A DNA stretch of 42,676 bases from Collinsella sp. (lineage in GTDB: Bacteria; Actinomycetota; Coriobacteriia; Coriobacteriales; Coriobacteriaceae): positions 1-42,676 of the forward strand of contig DXZN01000010.1 of assembly GCA_019419645.1 (NCBI GenBank), given 5' to 3'. Each line of letters begins with the position of its first letter. Positions within the stretch are counted from its first letter, which is position 1. Under the pieces are notes generated by a model, which did no database searches, was not told the origin of the DNA, and saw only the letters and a program-made list of their open reading frames with translations. Made by a program: the position numbers and the translations under genes. Of the stretch, positions 16,284 through 24,790 are shown piece by piece.

Positions 16284-16526
16284 CTAAGCCTCCCTGGCGT
16301 TTTCGATCGCGTCGACGGCGTCGGCGACAGAGTTGAGCGAGAGCAGGGTCTCGTCATCGATCTCGAGATTGAACTCGTCCTCGATAGCCGTAACCAGTTG
16401 CAGGCGCTCGAGCGAGTTGGCATCGAGGTCGTCAAAGGTGGTCTCATCGCTAATTTCGGCAACATCGACGCCCAGAACGTCAGCAGCGACCTCGGCGATC
16501 TTGTCGAAGATTTCGGAGCGGTCCAT
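16284..16526 (-). CDS. acpP: acyl carrier protein
   Basis: An 80-aa acidic helical carrier that holds growing acyl chains on a 4'-phosphopantetheine arm during type II fatty-acid synthesis. The attachment serine is S38 in LDANSLERLQL. The usual DSL triad is NSL here (Asp to Asn before the serine). The helix II region that contacts partner enzymes (ERLQLVTAIEDEF) is conserved. The ATG at 16526 has GAGAGGAAG upstream. It lies 124 bp after plsX, with a strong hairpin in the gap, and 3 bp before rnc. Confidence 0.94.
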   Translation of the reverse strand: MDRSEIFDKIAEVAADVLGVDVAEISDETTFDDLDANSLERLQLVTAIEDEFNLEIDDETLLSLNSVADAVDAIENAREA

Positions 16527-16562
16527 AGCGCTTCCTCTCATAGTGCATGAATACCAAAAGAA

Positions 16563-16584
16563 TGGTACCGCCCAGGCGGTACCA
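16563..16584 (-). terminator. terminator- or attenuator-like hairpin between plsX and acpP
   Basis: TGGTACCGCC (16563-16572) and its complement (16575-16584) form a perfect 10-bp stem with a 2-base loop. On the minus strand it is followed by TTCTTTTGG. A TAGAAT -10-like box lies just upstream on that strand (16600-16605), so the hairpin may end plsX transcripts or lie in the acpP leader and tune acpP expression. Confidence 0.6.
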
Positions 16585-16650
16585 AGACACGGTTCTGATT
16601 CTACCCCACGAAGCAGGCCGCGAGGCACATAACAGCGCTCTAACTCGCTC

Positions 16651-17670
16651 TTACAAAACGATACCGTCCATAGAGTTGGCGACATTCTCGACCAGCCCGG
16701 CGCGCACGGCTTCAGCCGCCGCGAGCGTACCGTTTTTGACGGCCTCGACCGAGGTGGCACCGTGACCGATCAGGACCACGCCACGCAGGCCCAAAAGAAT
16801 CGCGCCGCCCTTGGCATCACCAGACAGCTTGGTCTTAATCTCGCGCATCTGCTTTTTGATGAGCAGCGCGGCGATCTTGGTGCCGAGCGAGGCCATAAAG
16901 GCGCCCTTGAGTTCCTGCAGCAAAAACTTGGCAGCGCCCTCGGTGGCCTTGAGCGCAATATTGCCCGACATGCCATCGGCAACGACGACATCGAAATTGC
17001 CCGAGGTGAGGTCGGTGCCTTCGCAGTTGCCCACAAAGCCGGGAACGGCGGCTTTCATAGCCGGGAAGCAGGCCTTGGTAAAGTTGGAACCCTTCTCGTC
17101 CTCGGTGCCATTGGCAAGCAGGCCCACGCGGGGATGCTCGATGCCCAGGACGACGCGGGCATAGGCGCTACCCATCTGGGCAAAACGCACCATGTCATCG
17201 ACCTCGACATCGGGGTTGGCGCCCATGTCGCAGAGGACCGTCAGGCCGCCAGCGCGGTTGGGCAGTGCATTGGTGAGGCACGGACGGACCGGCTGCTTCT
17301 TGCCCTCGGCCTGATACCTAAATGGCGTCACGTAGGCGGTAGCGGCAGCGGTCATGGCGCCGGTGGAGCCGGCAGAAAAGAAGGCATCCGCGTTACCCTT
17401 CTTGATAGCGCGGCAGGCAAGCACGATCGAGGACTTGCGCTTGGTCATCACGGCTCGAATGGGATCGTCATCCATGGCGATGACATCGGGCGCCTCCAAG
17501 GCCTCAACGCGAGCGTGAGCCGCGGCAAAGGGGTTCACGATCTCTGCGGGACCGACGGCCAAGACCTCGATATCGGGATCCACCGCAAGCGCCGCCTCGA
17601 TACCGTCGAGGACAACCTGGGGCTTCTCGTCTCCACCCACAACGTCTACACAAACGCGAACGTTACTCAT
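16651..17670 (-). CDS. plsX: phosphate acyltransferase PlsX
   Basis: Converts acyl-ACP to acyl-phosphate, the donor used by PlsY to start phospholipid synthesis; a peripheral membrane enzyme. The 339-aa protein carries CVDVVGGDEKP at the N-terminus, FFSAGSTGAMTAAA, RPCLTNALPN, CDMGANPD, GTEDEKGS and VVADGMSGNIALKATEG. I chose the ATG at 17670, with AAGGAG seven bases upstream. The ATG at 17676 is too close to that site. The neighbours rpmF and acpP match the classical rpmF-plsX-fab order, linking ribosome assembly to lipid synthesis. An intrinsic terminator precedes its ribosome-binding site. Confidence 0.96.
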   Translation of the reverse strand: MSNVRVCVDVVGGDEKPQVVLDGIEAALAVDPDIEVLAVGPAEIVNPFAAAHARVEALEAPDVIAMDDDPIRAVMTKRKSSIVLACRAIKKGNADAFFSAGSTGAMTAAATAYVTPFRYQAEGKKQPVRPCLTNALPNRAGGLTVLCDMGANPDVEVDDMVRFAQMGSAYARVVLGIEHPRVGLLANGTEDEKGSNFTKACFPAMKAAVPGFVGNCEGTDLTSGNFDVVVADGMSGNIALKATEGAAKFLLQELKGAFMASLGTKIAALLIKKQMREIKTKLSGDAKGGAILLGLRGVVLIGHGATSVEAVKNGTLAAAEAVRAGLVENVANSMDGIVL

Positions 17671-17686
17671 ATACATACTCCTTATA

Positions 17687-17717
17687 CAAAAATGGCCGAC
17701 TCATTGAGCCGGCCATT
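17687..17717 (-). terminator. intrinsic terminator between rpmF and plsX
   Basis: AATGGCCG (17691-17698) pairs with CGGCCATT (17710-17717) around an 11-base loop. On the minus strand the stem ends in a TTTTT run immediately before the plsX ribosome-binding site. It should reduce plsX expression relative to the abundant rpmF transcript. Confidence 0.8.
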
Positions 17718-17757
17718 GTGGTTCCAGTTGGAACGGCATCGCATCCAGAGTATACAG

Positions 17758-17937
17758 TTACTCGGTAACGATAACCTCGCGGTCCTTGTAGAAACCGCAG
17801 CTGGGGCACACGTGGTGCGGGAGCTTGACAGCGCCGCAACGGGGGCACGTGGACTGAGCCGCAGCCGAGATCTTCATGTTGGCGGAACGGCGGGTGTGAG
17901 TGCGGATACGACCCTGCTTTTGTTTAGGTACGGGCAT
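17758..17937 (-). CDS. rpmF: 50S ribosomal protein L32
   Basis: A 59-aa ribosomal protein of the large subunit starting MPVPKQKQGRIRTHTRRS. It has a zinc ribbon formed by C31/C34 (CPRC) and C44/C47 (CPSC), so this is the zinc-dependent C+ form. The start is ATG at 17937 and the stop TAA at 17758-17760. It lies 64 bp after the DUF177 gene, the usual YceD-L32 pairing across bacteria. Confidence 0.97.
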   Translation of the reverse strand: MPVPKQKQGRIRTHTRRSANMKISAAAQSTCPRCGAVKLPHHVCPSCGFYKDREVIVTE

Positions 17938-18001
17938 AGTGACCTTCCTTATGAACTATCCAGTGTGGCGATTACGCGCAAGTAGCGATACTACCACAGT
18001 T

Positions 18002-18556
18002 TTACTCGTCAAGCTTGAGATTCTTCAATGCTGCAAATGGATTTTCCGTGGCAGCGGCCCATTCGGCCTCTGCTTGAGCGGCGCAATCGCATTGCTCGAC
18101 GTTGAGATTGATGCCGCAGGTGGGGCATAGGCCGCGACAATCGGGCTTGCACAGGACAACGAACGGCGTGTCCATGACAACCGCGTCGTTGATGGGCTCA
18201 CCCAGATCGACGATGCGATCCTCGCCCAGTAACTCGTAGCCGTCTTCGTAGGCCTCGGGATCCTCGGGCTCGTTAAAGAGATAGAATTCCTCGATCTCAC
18301 CGGCGATATCAAACGAAGCGGGCTCCAGGCAACGGTCGCACTCACCGGTTGCATGCGCGCGGACCATGCCCGTAAGCAGAACACCGGTGCCGGCATTGGT
18401 AAAGACCACATCGTAATCAATGCCGTTCTGCAGCTGGTACTCCTTCTCGCCCACCGTATAGGTGGCAACATCGACCTTACCGGTCAGCGGATACGAATCT
18501 CCAGGAAACTCGAGCTGCTCGGAAAGATCGACGGTAACGCTCGGGATCTCAGCCAT
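18002..18556 (-). CDS. yceD: YceD/DUF177 family protein
   Basis: A 184-aa member of the YceD/DUF177 family, linked in plants and bacteria to 23S rRNA accumulation and almost always encoded next to L32. It has a first cysteine pair CDRC (73-76) and a distal cluster CKPDCRGLCPTCG (136-148) with CDC at 156-158, which look metal-binding. An acidic stretch lies in between. The ATG overlaps the TAA of the upstream coiled-coil gene (TAATG at 18554-18558), so translation is probably coupled. Confidence 0.9.
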   Translation of the reverse strand: MAEIPSVTVDLSEQLEFPGDSYPLTGKVDVATYTVGEKEYQLQNGIDYDVVFTNAGTGVLLTGMVRAHATGECDRCLEPASFDIAGEIEEFYLFNEPEDPEAYEDGYELLGEDRIVDLGEPINDAVVMDTPFVVLCKPDCRGLCPTCGINLNVEQCDCAAQAEAEWAAATENPFAALKNLKLDE

Positions 18557-19053
18557 TACCACTGACCATTCTGTTGGGCGGCACCCTCGTTGAGCTGCTG
18601 ACGGCAACGGGTAACGGTGCCGGTCAGGCTCTTGAGGTTCTCCTCCAGGTGCGTAAAGACCTGCTCTGCATAGTCCTCGGCAGCATAACGCGTCTCGCGC
18701 TCGTACTGCTGGGCACGATCGCGGATGTCGTCGGCCTGCTGCTGCGCAAGGCGGACGATCTCCTGCTCACCGGCAATGGTGAGGGCCTGCTGCTGAGCGT
18801 CGGCGATGATGGAATCGGCCTGGGCGGCGGCGGAAGCCATAAGCTCCTCGCGCTCCTTAAGGATACGGCGGGACTTCTGCCACTCCTCGGGATAGCTCAT
18901 GCGGATCTCGTCGAGGATGTTGAAGAACACGTCGGCGTCGATGACCTTGAACTGAGCGTTCTTGCCGAAAGGCGGCTTGGCTTCCTCGATCAGCCCTTCG
19001 AGCTCATCGACCAAGCTGACGATCCTATCGCCAGGAAAATTCTCGCCCGGCAT
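18556..19053 (-). CDS. DivIVA/SepIVA-like coiled-coil protein
   Basis: A 165-aa protein. The N-terminal 60 residues carry the pattern PGDRIVSLVDELEGLIEEAK and VIDADVFFNILDEIRMSYPEEW. A long Gln/Ala-rich coiled coil follows (about 68-150), with A-QADSIIADAQQQA-type repeats that also resemble ATP-synthase b subunits. It lies between coaD and DUF177-rpmF, the position that SepIVA, a DivIVA-domain septation factor, holds relative to DUF177 and rnc in mycobacteria. A role in division or envelope growth is therefore likely but inferred. The ATG at 19053 is chosen because AAAGGAGG lies four bases upstream. The gene is TAATG-coupled to DUF177. Confidence 0.75.
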   Translation of the reverse strand: MPGENFPGDRIVSLVDELEGLIEEAKPPFGKNAQFKVIDADVFFNILDEIRMSYPEEWQKSRRILKEREELMASAAAQADSIIADAQQQALTIAGEQEIVRLAQQQADDIRDRAQQYERETRYAAEDYAEQVFTHLEENLKSLTGTVTRCRQQLNEGAAQQNGQW

Positions 19054-19121
19054 CCGGCCTCCTTTCATAGGTAACATATCATCGTGCTAGTTTACCACAT
19101 GCCACCAGGCAATAAGAAACG

Positions 19122-19619
19122 TCACGAAAAGCGATGTTTGAGCGCTTTGACCACATTGGGCGGAACAAAATTGGAAACGTCGCTACCGAGCGAAGCAATC
19201 TGGCGCACCACCGAACTCGAGATGTAGCCGTACTGCGGAGCACTCATGACAAAGATGGACTCCAGCTCGTTATCCAAGCGATAGTTGAGGTCGGCCTGCT
19301 GCAGCTCATACTCAAAGTCGGTCATGGCGCGCAGGCCCTTGACCACGGCCCCCGCCCCCTGCTCACGAGCGAAGTCGACCAAGAGGCCGGTAAAGGGCAG
19401 GACCTCGACGCCGTCGATATCGCCGAGCGCCTCGCGGGCCAGCGCCACGCGCTCATTGAGCATAAACGTGGTGCCCACGCCGTTTTTGCCCCGCGACTCG
19501 GCAACAGCGACGATCACGCTGGGAAAGATGCGACGGGCGCGGCGGATCACATCGATATGGCCAAACGTGATCGGATCGAAGGTGCCCGGGACGATCACGC
19601 GGTTGATGGTGTCATTCAT
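19122..19619 (-). CDS. coaD: pantetheine-phosphate adenylyltransferase
   Basis: Transfers AMP to 4'-phosphopantetheine to make dephospho-CoA, the penultimate step of coenzyme A synthesis. The 165-aa nucleotidyltransferase shows GTFDPITFGH (12-21, the T/HxGH motif), KGLRAMTDFEYELQ and the C-terminal YISSSVVRQIASLG. I chose the ATG at 19619, six bases after AGGAGG; an ATG two codons earlier sits directly on that site. It overlaps the 3' end of rsmD by 8 bp, the common rsmD-coaD pair. Confidence 0.95.
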   Translation of the reverse strand: MNDTINRVIVPGTFDPITFGHIDVIRRARRIFPSVIVAVAESRGKNGVGTTFMLNERVALAREALGDIDGVEVLPFTGLLVDFAREQGAGAVVKGLRAMTDFEYELQQADLNYRLDNELESIFVMSAPQYGYISSSVVRQIASLGSDVSNFVPPNVVKALKHRFS

Positions 19620-20262
19620 GAGCATCCTCCTGAAAAGTCGTGCCGTCGCTGCCATCGGCATCGGCGACGGTATCGTCATCCTCGCCCTCGCCGACCCAAC
19701 GGAGCAGGTCGACCGAGGTGATGCCATAGCGTTTCTCACGCACGGTTACAAAGCCGGCAGGATGTGCGCCCACGTCGGCGGCAGCATGCTCAAACAGAGC
19801 ATAGGCGCCCGGGGTGAGCAAACCCTGCTGGGCCAGGTTCTGCAGCAGCTCATCGACCGGCTCGGCACCAAAAGCATAGGGCGGGTCGAGCAAGACCAGA
19901 TCAAAGGGGCCGCCCGGCACGCGGCCGCGCGAAGCGCTCGCAAGGACATCGCCCGTCACCACACGCCAACGCGCGCGATCGCGGCAGAGCGACTCGATAT
20001 TCTTGGTAATGAGCCTCGCGGCATTGCGATCGATCTCGAACGTCGTGAGCGAACGGGCTCCCCGCGAGAGCATCTCAATGCCTAGGGCACCGGAGCCGCC
20101 AAAGGCATCCAGTACGCGGACCTCGTCCAAATCAAAGTCAAAGGCCGATAGGACCATGGATGCGCACGCTTCGCGCACGCGGTCGGTCGTCGGACGCGTA
20201 ACATCGCGACCGCGCGGCTCTTCGATTTTGCGACCGCGCCATTCACCGCCGATGATTCTCAT
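19612..20262 (-). CDS. rsmD: 16S rRNA (guanine(966)-N2)-methyltransferase RsmD
   Basis: SAM-dependent methylation of G966 in 16S rRNA. The 216-aa Rossmann methyltransferase starts MRIIGGEWRGRKI. It has RPTTDRVREA, VLDAFGGSGALGIEMLSRGA (SAM binding) and the catalytic DPPY in LVLLDPPYAFG. The C-terminal 25 residues are acidic and Asp-rich (EGEDDDTVADADGSD), probably a non-conserved tail. The ATG overlaps the recG stop (ATGA at 20259-20262), and the 3' end overlaps coaD. Confidence 0.94.
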   Translation of the reverse strand: MRIIGGEWRGRKIEEPRGRDVTRPTTDRVREACASMVLSAFDFDLDEVRVLDAFGGSGALGIEMLSRGARSLTTFEIDRNAARLITKNIESLCRDRARWRVVTGDVLASASRGRVPGGPFDLVLLDPPYAFGAEPVDELLQNLAQQGLLTPGAYALFEHAAADVGAHPAGFVTVREKRYGITSVDLLRWVGEGEDDDTVADADGSDGTTFQEDAHE

Positions 20263-22436
20263 CCTCCGCTGACCTCCTTAAAAATGTGTCGATATCGCAT
20301 GGCGACCGCATCGCGCAGGGGGCGCGTCGCCACGGAGTCAAGGGTGCAAGCATACCGCAAGAGCTCGACCGCGTCCAAATGGGCCCATTCGATAAGGTCC
20401 TCATCGGCGTCCAGGTCCACAAAGCGCAAGGTCACGCCGCCGTGCTGACGGTAACCCAGGATTTCGCCCTCGTGACGCAGACGCAGGTCCATCTGGGCAA
20501 GCGTAAAACCATCCGAAGTTTTTTCGAGCGATTGCAGGCGATCTTGTGCTGCCGACGCGCCGCCGTTGCCCTTGGAGTGCGTCATGACCAGGCACGTGCC
20601 CGACACACTGCCGCGGCCCACGCGACCGCGCAGCTGGTGCAGGGCAGCCAAACCAAAGCGCTCGCCGTTCTCGATGACCATGACGGTGGCGTTAGGCACG
20701 TCGACGCCCACCTCGACCACCGTAGTCGAGACGAGCACGTCAATCTCGCCACGCTTAAAGGCATCAACAACCTGGTCCTTCTCCCCCGCTGGCATACGGC
20801 CGTGAAGGCGCTCGATGGCAAGGCCCGGCAACGCCAGACGCAGGCGATCGAGCTCGGTCGCCGTATCGTGCAGCGGCACGGGAACCGTCACGCGGCCCTC
20901 ATCGTCGCGGGCAATACCGGGCACGTCTTCCAGCTCATCGGCCGAGTCACTCGGCTCCACGAGCGGGCAAATCACGTAGGCCTGCTGACCCTTTTCATGC
21001 GCCTCACGGATGGCGCCATAGGCCAGGTCGCGACTCGACTCGGTGAGGACGCGCGTCGTCACGCCGGCACCCGGAATTGGACGATGGCGGATGATGCTCG
21101 TATCCAGGTCGCCATAGACCGAGAGCGCCAACGTGCGCGGGATAGGCGTGGCCGTCATAACGAGCAGGTCCGCACCGGGGCCCTTCGCGCGTAGGGCGTT
21201 GCGTTGGCCGACGCCAAACCGGTGCTGCTCGTCGATGACGACAAGCGACAGATGCTTGAACGCAACGTTATCCGAAAGCACCGCATGGGTGCCAAAGAGC
21301 ACGTCAAGCTCGCCCGATTCCAGCTGCGCATGGATGCGCTCGCGCTCTGCGGCCGGCGTGGCACCCGTCAGAAGTGCCCAGGACATGCCGGCCTGCGAGA
21401 GCAGAGGGCCGGTCTTAACGGCATATTGGCGCGCCAGCACGCCCGTGGGCGCCATAACGCAGGCCTGCGTACCGCCATCGGCAGCCACAGCCAGCGCGCA
21501 GGCGGCAACGGCGGTCTTACCGGTACCGACATCGCCCAGCAGCAGGCGGTTCATCACGCGCCCGCCATCGCACATATCGCGCAGGATATCCTGGAACGCG
21601 GCCTCCTGCTCGTCGCTCAGCGAAAACGGCAGGGCCTGCTTGAGCGCGACCAGGTGCTCGCCCGCGGTGTGGGCATAGGGCACCACATCGACCAGGCCGC
21701 CGTCGTTGCGCAGACGCAGCGCCAGCTGCAGGTAGAGACACTCCTCGTAGGCAAGACGCCGGCGTGCGATGTCGCGCTCAGCCATGCTCGAGGGAAAGTG
21801 GATCGATCGAAGCGCACGAGCATTGCTCATCAGGCGACGCTTAACGCGTAAGCGTGCCGGAATGGGATCAAAGGGATTGCCGACGACCTCGAGCGCGCCG
21901 CTTACGATGCGGCGCATCCACGCCTGGCTCACGCCATCACTGACGTAATGGACCGGCAGGATAGTGCCTGCGGCACGCCCTTCCTCGAGCTTTTCAAAGT
22001 GCGGCGAGGCCATCTGCTTAAAACCGTAGGCAAACTCAACCTTGCCCATCACGGCCAGGCGGTCGCCCTGCTTAAGCTGCTGGGCAATCCAGGGCTGGCG
22101 GAAAAAGGCGACCTGTAGCACGCCCGTCTCGTCAACGAGTGAGACCTCGGTCACCTGCATGCGCGGACGCGGCTGCTTTTGGACGATGCGGTCGACCGTG
22201 GCGATGATAGTGCACACGGTACCGATGGGCGCCATCTCGATGGACCACGAACGAGTAAAGTCGAGGTAACGATGAGGGATATGGAGAAGGAGGTCCCCCA
22301 CCGTCCGAATTCCCAGACGGCGAAGGGCCTCCTCACGTTTACCTGAAACATATTTGAGTCGCGCGATATCTTCGTCGAGCGCATTGCTCTGGGCAAAGCG
22401 CTCCGAGACGCGCGGCACGGAGCACAGCTCGGACAT
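20259..22436 (-). CDS. recG: ATP-dependent DNA helicase RecG
   Basis: Branch-migrates Holliday junctions and reverses stalled replication forks. The 725-aa protein has an N-terminal wedge/OB domain (about 60-160) and superfamily 2 motor motifs: GDVGTGKT (301-308), APTGVLARQ, TGAT, DEQH box VVIDEQHRFG (399-408), TATPIPRTL and the C-terminal QLRGRVGRG. The length fits the family. The ATG at 22436 has no strong ribosome-binding site and follows the kinase gene by 9 bp, suggesting coupling. The kinase-recG-rsmD-coaD order is common in Gram-positive bacteria. Confidence 0.96.
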   Translation of the reverse strand: MSELCSVPRVSERFAQSNALDEDIARLKYVSGKREEALRRLGIRTVGDLLLHIPHRYLDFTRSWSIEMAPIGTVCTIIATVDRIVQKQPRPRMQVTEVSLVDETGVLQVAFFRQPWIAQQLKQGDRLAVMGKVEFAYGFKQMASPHFEKLEEGRAAGTILPVHYVSDGVSQAWMRRIVSGALEVVGNPFDPIPARLRVKRRLMSNARALRSIHFPSSMAERDIARRRLAYEECLYLQLALRLRNDGGLVDVVPYAHTAGEHLVALKQALPFSLSDEQEAAFQDILRDMCDGGRVMNRLLLGDVGTGKTAVAACALAVAADGGTQACVMAPTGVLARQYAVKTGPLLSQAGMSWALLTGATPAAERERIHAQLESGELDVLFGTHAVLSDNVAFKHLSLVVIDEQHRFGVGQRNALRAKGPGADLLVMTATPIPRTLALSVYGDLDTSIIRHRPIPGAGVTTRVLTESSRDLAYGAIREAHEKGQQAYVICPLVEPSDSADELEDVPGIARDDEGRVTVPVPLHDTATELDRLRLALPGLAIERLHGRMPAGEKDQVVDAFKRGEIDVLVSTTVVEVGVDVPNATVMVIENGERFGLAALHQLRGRVGRGSVSGTCLVMTHSKGNGGASAAQDRLQSLEKTSDGFTLAQMDLRLRHEGEILGYRQHGGVTLRFVDLDADEDLIEWAHLDAVELLRYACTLDSVATRPLRDAVAMRYRHIFKEVSGG

Positions 22437-22445
22437 GGGCAGAGC

Positions 22446-24107
22446 CTACTCGATCGAGAAGATCACGGGATAGAGCGGCTGCTCGCCACGATGGGCGTCG
22501 ATCTCCAAATCGGGCTGAGCCTCCTCAATGGCGTCTACGATCTCCTGGAAGGCCTCATCGGACAGTTCCTCGCCTGCCAGAATCGTCAGCGCGTCACCCT
22601 CCTCTTCCTCCTGCATACGGTTGATGCAGTCGAGCGTGACCTGCTTCACGTCGGAGCCGACCACATCGATGGAGCCGGCGATGATACCCATGACGTCACC
22701 GGAGTGAATCGGCGAGCCGTCGGAGGCGCTGGAATCGCGCACGGCACGGGTGACCTCGCCATCGCGAACCTCGCTGATGGCGTCGACCATAGCGGCGACG
22801 GCATCCTCGAGCTCGGAATCGGGCAGGACCGCGAACAGCGCGGAGAAGGCCTGCGGGACGGTCTTGGTGGGAACGACGGCTACCTTCTTGTCGGTGCAGG
22901 CTGAGGCAGCGGCCTCGGCAGCCATGCGGATGTTGCCGTTGTTGGGCAGGATGATGACCGAGGTCGCGTTGACCTGGTCAACGGCGCCCAGCAAGTCTGC
23001 AGTCGAGGGGTTCATGGTCTGACCACCCGACACGATCACGTCGACGCCGAGGGACTTGAGGATGTCTGCCTCGCCGGAACCGGCGGCAACGGCGACAAAG
23101 CCCAGCGCCTTGGCGGGCTCGGCGGCCTTTTCCTGGTCCTCGTGGATCTTGGCGGTACGGTCGTGGGCCTCCATCTCCATGTTGTGGATAAAGACCTCGT
23201 AAATCTGACCAAGCTGCAGCATATGCTCGAGCACCAGGTTGGGGGTGTTGGAGTGCACGTGAATCTTGTAATCGGGGTAAGCGCCCACGAGTAGCTCGCA
23301 GTCGCCCATGGAGCCCAGGAACTTAAGGCACTCGTCCTCGTCAAACGGGGCGTCTGCCTTAAACAGGAACTCATTGCAGTAACGGAACTCCGAGCCCTCC
23401 CAGTCGTCGTTGGCCTCGATCTCAACGCGGTCGAGGGCCGCGTCGCGGGCAGAGCCAGCGGAGTCAAACGTGGCGGAGAAATCCTCGACAACGGTGCTGC
23501 GACCAAGCGCAGCGGCAACAAAGTTCTCAAGGAAGATGGCAAATCCAAAGGCGCCGGAGTCGACCACGCCGTTCTCCTTCAGAACGGGCAGCAGGTCGGG
23601 CGTACGGGCGACGGACTGATAGGCCTCGACGACGATGGCGTCGAGCGCGTCCTCGGCCGAGAACTTCTTCTTCTCGCACTCGTCTGCCTTGCTCGAGACG
23701 TCGCGCAGCACCGTGAGGATCGTACCCTCGATGGGCTTACGCACTGCCTGGAAGGCAACCTTGACGGCTCGGCGGAACGCATAGGCGATGTTGGCGGAAG
23801 TGATGGGCTCATCGGCAGAGACAAGGCCCTCGGCCACACCACGCAGAATCTGCGAGGTGATGACGCCGGAGTTGCCACGGGCACCCATCAGGGAGCCATG
23901 GGTGATGGCACCGGCGATGGCCTCCATGTCGGCGTCGGCAGGAAGGGCGGAGAGCTCCTTGGTCACCGAGGCGAGCGTGAGCGACATGTTGGTGCCGGTA
24001 TCGCCATCGGGTACGGGGAAGACGTTGAGCTTGTTGATCTCCTCGGCCTTGTCGGAAACGGCAGCCGCAGCGATCGGAAAACAGGTGCGAATGGTCTTTG
24101 CAATCAT
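22446..24107 (-). CDS. fakA: DAK2-domain fatty acid kinase catalytic subunit (FakA/YloV)
   Basis: Phosphorylates fatty acids presented by a FakB partner, giving acyl-phosphate for phospholipid synthesis. The 553-aa protein has a DAK2-type ATP-binding domain with NVFPVPDGDTGTNMS (28-42) and GARGNSGVITSQILRG, then a middle domain. The C-terminal DAK1-like region has VSGGQTMNPST and ILPNNGNI. The function with FakB is known for Staphylococcus; no fakB is visible here. It follows the Asp23/Gls24 gene by 27 bp, the conserved yloU-yloV pair, and may feed the same acyl-phosphate pool as PlsX in this run. Confidence 0.9.
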   Translation of the reverse strand: MIAKTIRTCFPIAAAAVSDKAEEINKLNVFPVPDGDTGTNMSLTLASVTKELSALPADADMEAIAGAITHGSLMGARGNSGVITSQILRGVAEGLVSADEPITSANIAYAFRRAVKVAFQAVRKPIEGTILTVLRDVSSKADECEKKKFSAEDALDAIVVEAYQSVARTPDLLPVLKENGVVDSGAFGFAIFLENFVAAALGRSTVVEDFSATFDSAGSARDAALDRVEIEANDDWEGSEFRYCNEFLFKADAPFDEDECLKFLGSMGDCELLVGAYPDYKIHVHSNTPNLVLEHMLQLGQIYEVFIHNMEMEAHDRTAKIHEDQEKAAEPAKALGFVAVAAGSGEADILKSLGVDVIVSGGQTMNPSTADLLGAVDQVNATSVIILPNNGNIRMAAEAAASACTDKKVAVVPTKTVPQAFSALFAVLPDSELEDAVAAMVDAISEVRDGEVTRAVRDSSASDGSPIHSGDVMGIIAGSIDVVGSDVKQVTLDCINRMQEEEEGDALTILAGEELSDEAFQEIVDAIEEAQPDLEIDAHRGEQPLYPVIFSIE

Positions 24108-24134
24108 GGGTATTTGAATCTCCGTTTTCGGATG

Positions 24135-24491
24135 CTAGTTCAGACGGCTCTTGAGCGCGTCGATATGGATGCCGATCTTAAGGCTGGCGGGGTCGATCTG
24201 AGCGATCTCCTGCAGGGTGAAGGCAACGGAGCTCGAAAGATTGTGGCAGACGGACTTCATGTTGACGCCGTTCTCGAGCACGACGTGAAGATCGACCGTA
24301 AGGCCGTTCTCGTCGGCGGAGACAAGCACGCCCTTGCGGAGGCGCTGACCGGCAAGCAGGCGCACGCTCTCGGCGCCTTGGAGCTGCTCAGCCATACCGA
24401 CGACGCCATAGCACGTCATCGCGGCATAACCGGCAATATCGGCAATAACGTCGTTCGAGACGCTCAGGCTGCCGTTAATGGTCTCAGACAC
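24135..24491 (-). CDS. Asp23/Gls24 family (DUF322) protein
   Basis: A 118-aa protein of the Asp23/Gls24 family, small cytoplasmic proteins often tied to envelope stress or membrane anchoring. It shows the typical pattern VSNDVIADIAGYAAMTCYGVVGMA and LTVDLHVVLENGVNM. The start is GTG at 24491, with AAGGAG upstream. It is the first gene of the long minus-strand run, directly upstream of the DAK2 kinase. A TAGAAT -10-like box (24550 region) lies in the leader without a clear -35. Confidence 0.88.
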   Translation of the reverse strand: MSETINGSLSVSNDVIADIAGYAAMTCYGVVGMAEQLQGAESVRLLAGQRLRKGVLVSADENGLTVDLHVVLENGVNMKSVCHNLSSSVAFTLQEIAQIDPASLKIGIHIDALKSRLN

Positions 24492-24649
24492 AAGAATCTC
24501 CTTATCTGGTGCTCACGGCACCATGTCGTGGGAGCAATCATTGCAATATTCTACAACGACCGCGCCATGTTGAGGTGATGGGTCGCGGGATTACATCCTC
24601 GACACGAAATGTTGATATGGCAACGTTTGAGTCAAGTGGTCGCGGCATG

Positions 24650-24677
24650 AAAAAACCCGCCGCATAAGCGACGGGTT
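24650..24677 (-). terminator. intrinsic terminator after tRNA-Asn
   Basis: AACCCG (24654-24659) with CGGGTT (24672-24677), plus an inner CGC/GCG pair across a one-base mismatch and an ATAA loop. On the minus strand the stem runs into TTTTTT (24650-24655). It lies 9 bp beyond the tRNA 3' end and separates it from the Asp23/Gls24 gene. Confidence 0.85.
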
Positions 24678-24685
24678 CTACAACC

Positions 24686-24760
24686 TGGCTCCCCGGGTAG
24701 GACTCGAACCTACAACAGCGCGGTTAACAGCCGCGTGCTCTACCATTGAGCTACCGAGGA
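24686..24760 (-). tRNA. tRNA-Asn (anticodon GTT)
   Basis: A 75-base tRNA on the minus strand with encoded CCA (24686-24688 in + sense TGG). The acceptor stem TCCTCGG/CCGGGGA pairs with one G-T wobble. The anticodon stem CGCGG/CCGCG closes the loop CTGTTAA, giving anticodon GTT. The T-arm has GGTTCGAGTCC. The discriminator base is G, as expected for asparagine tRNA. Confidence 0.97.
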
Positions 24761-24790
24761 ATAGGTGCATGCTCTCAAGCAACGAAGTTT

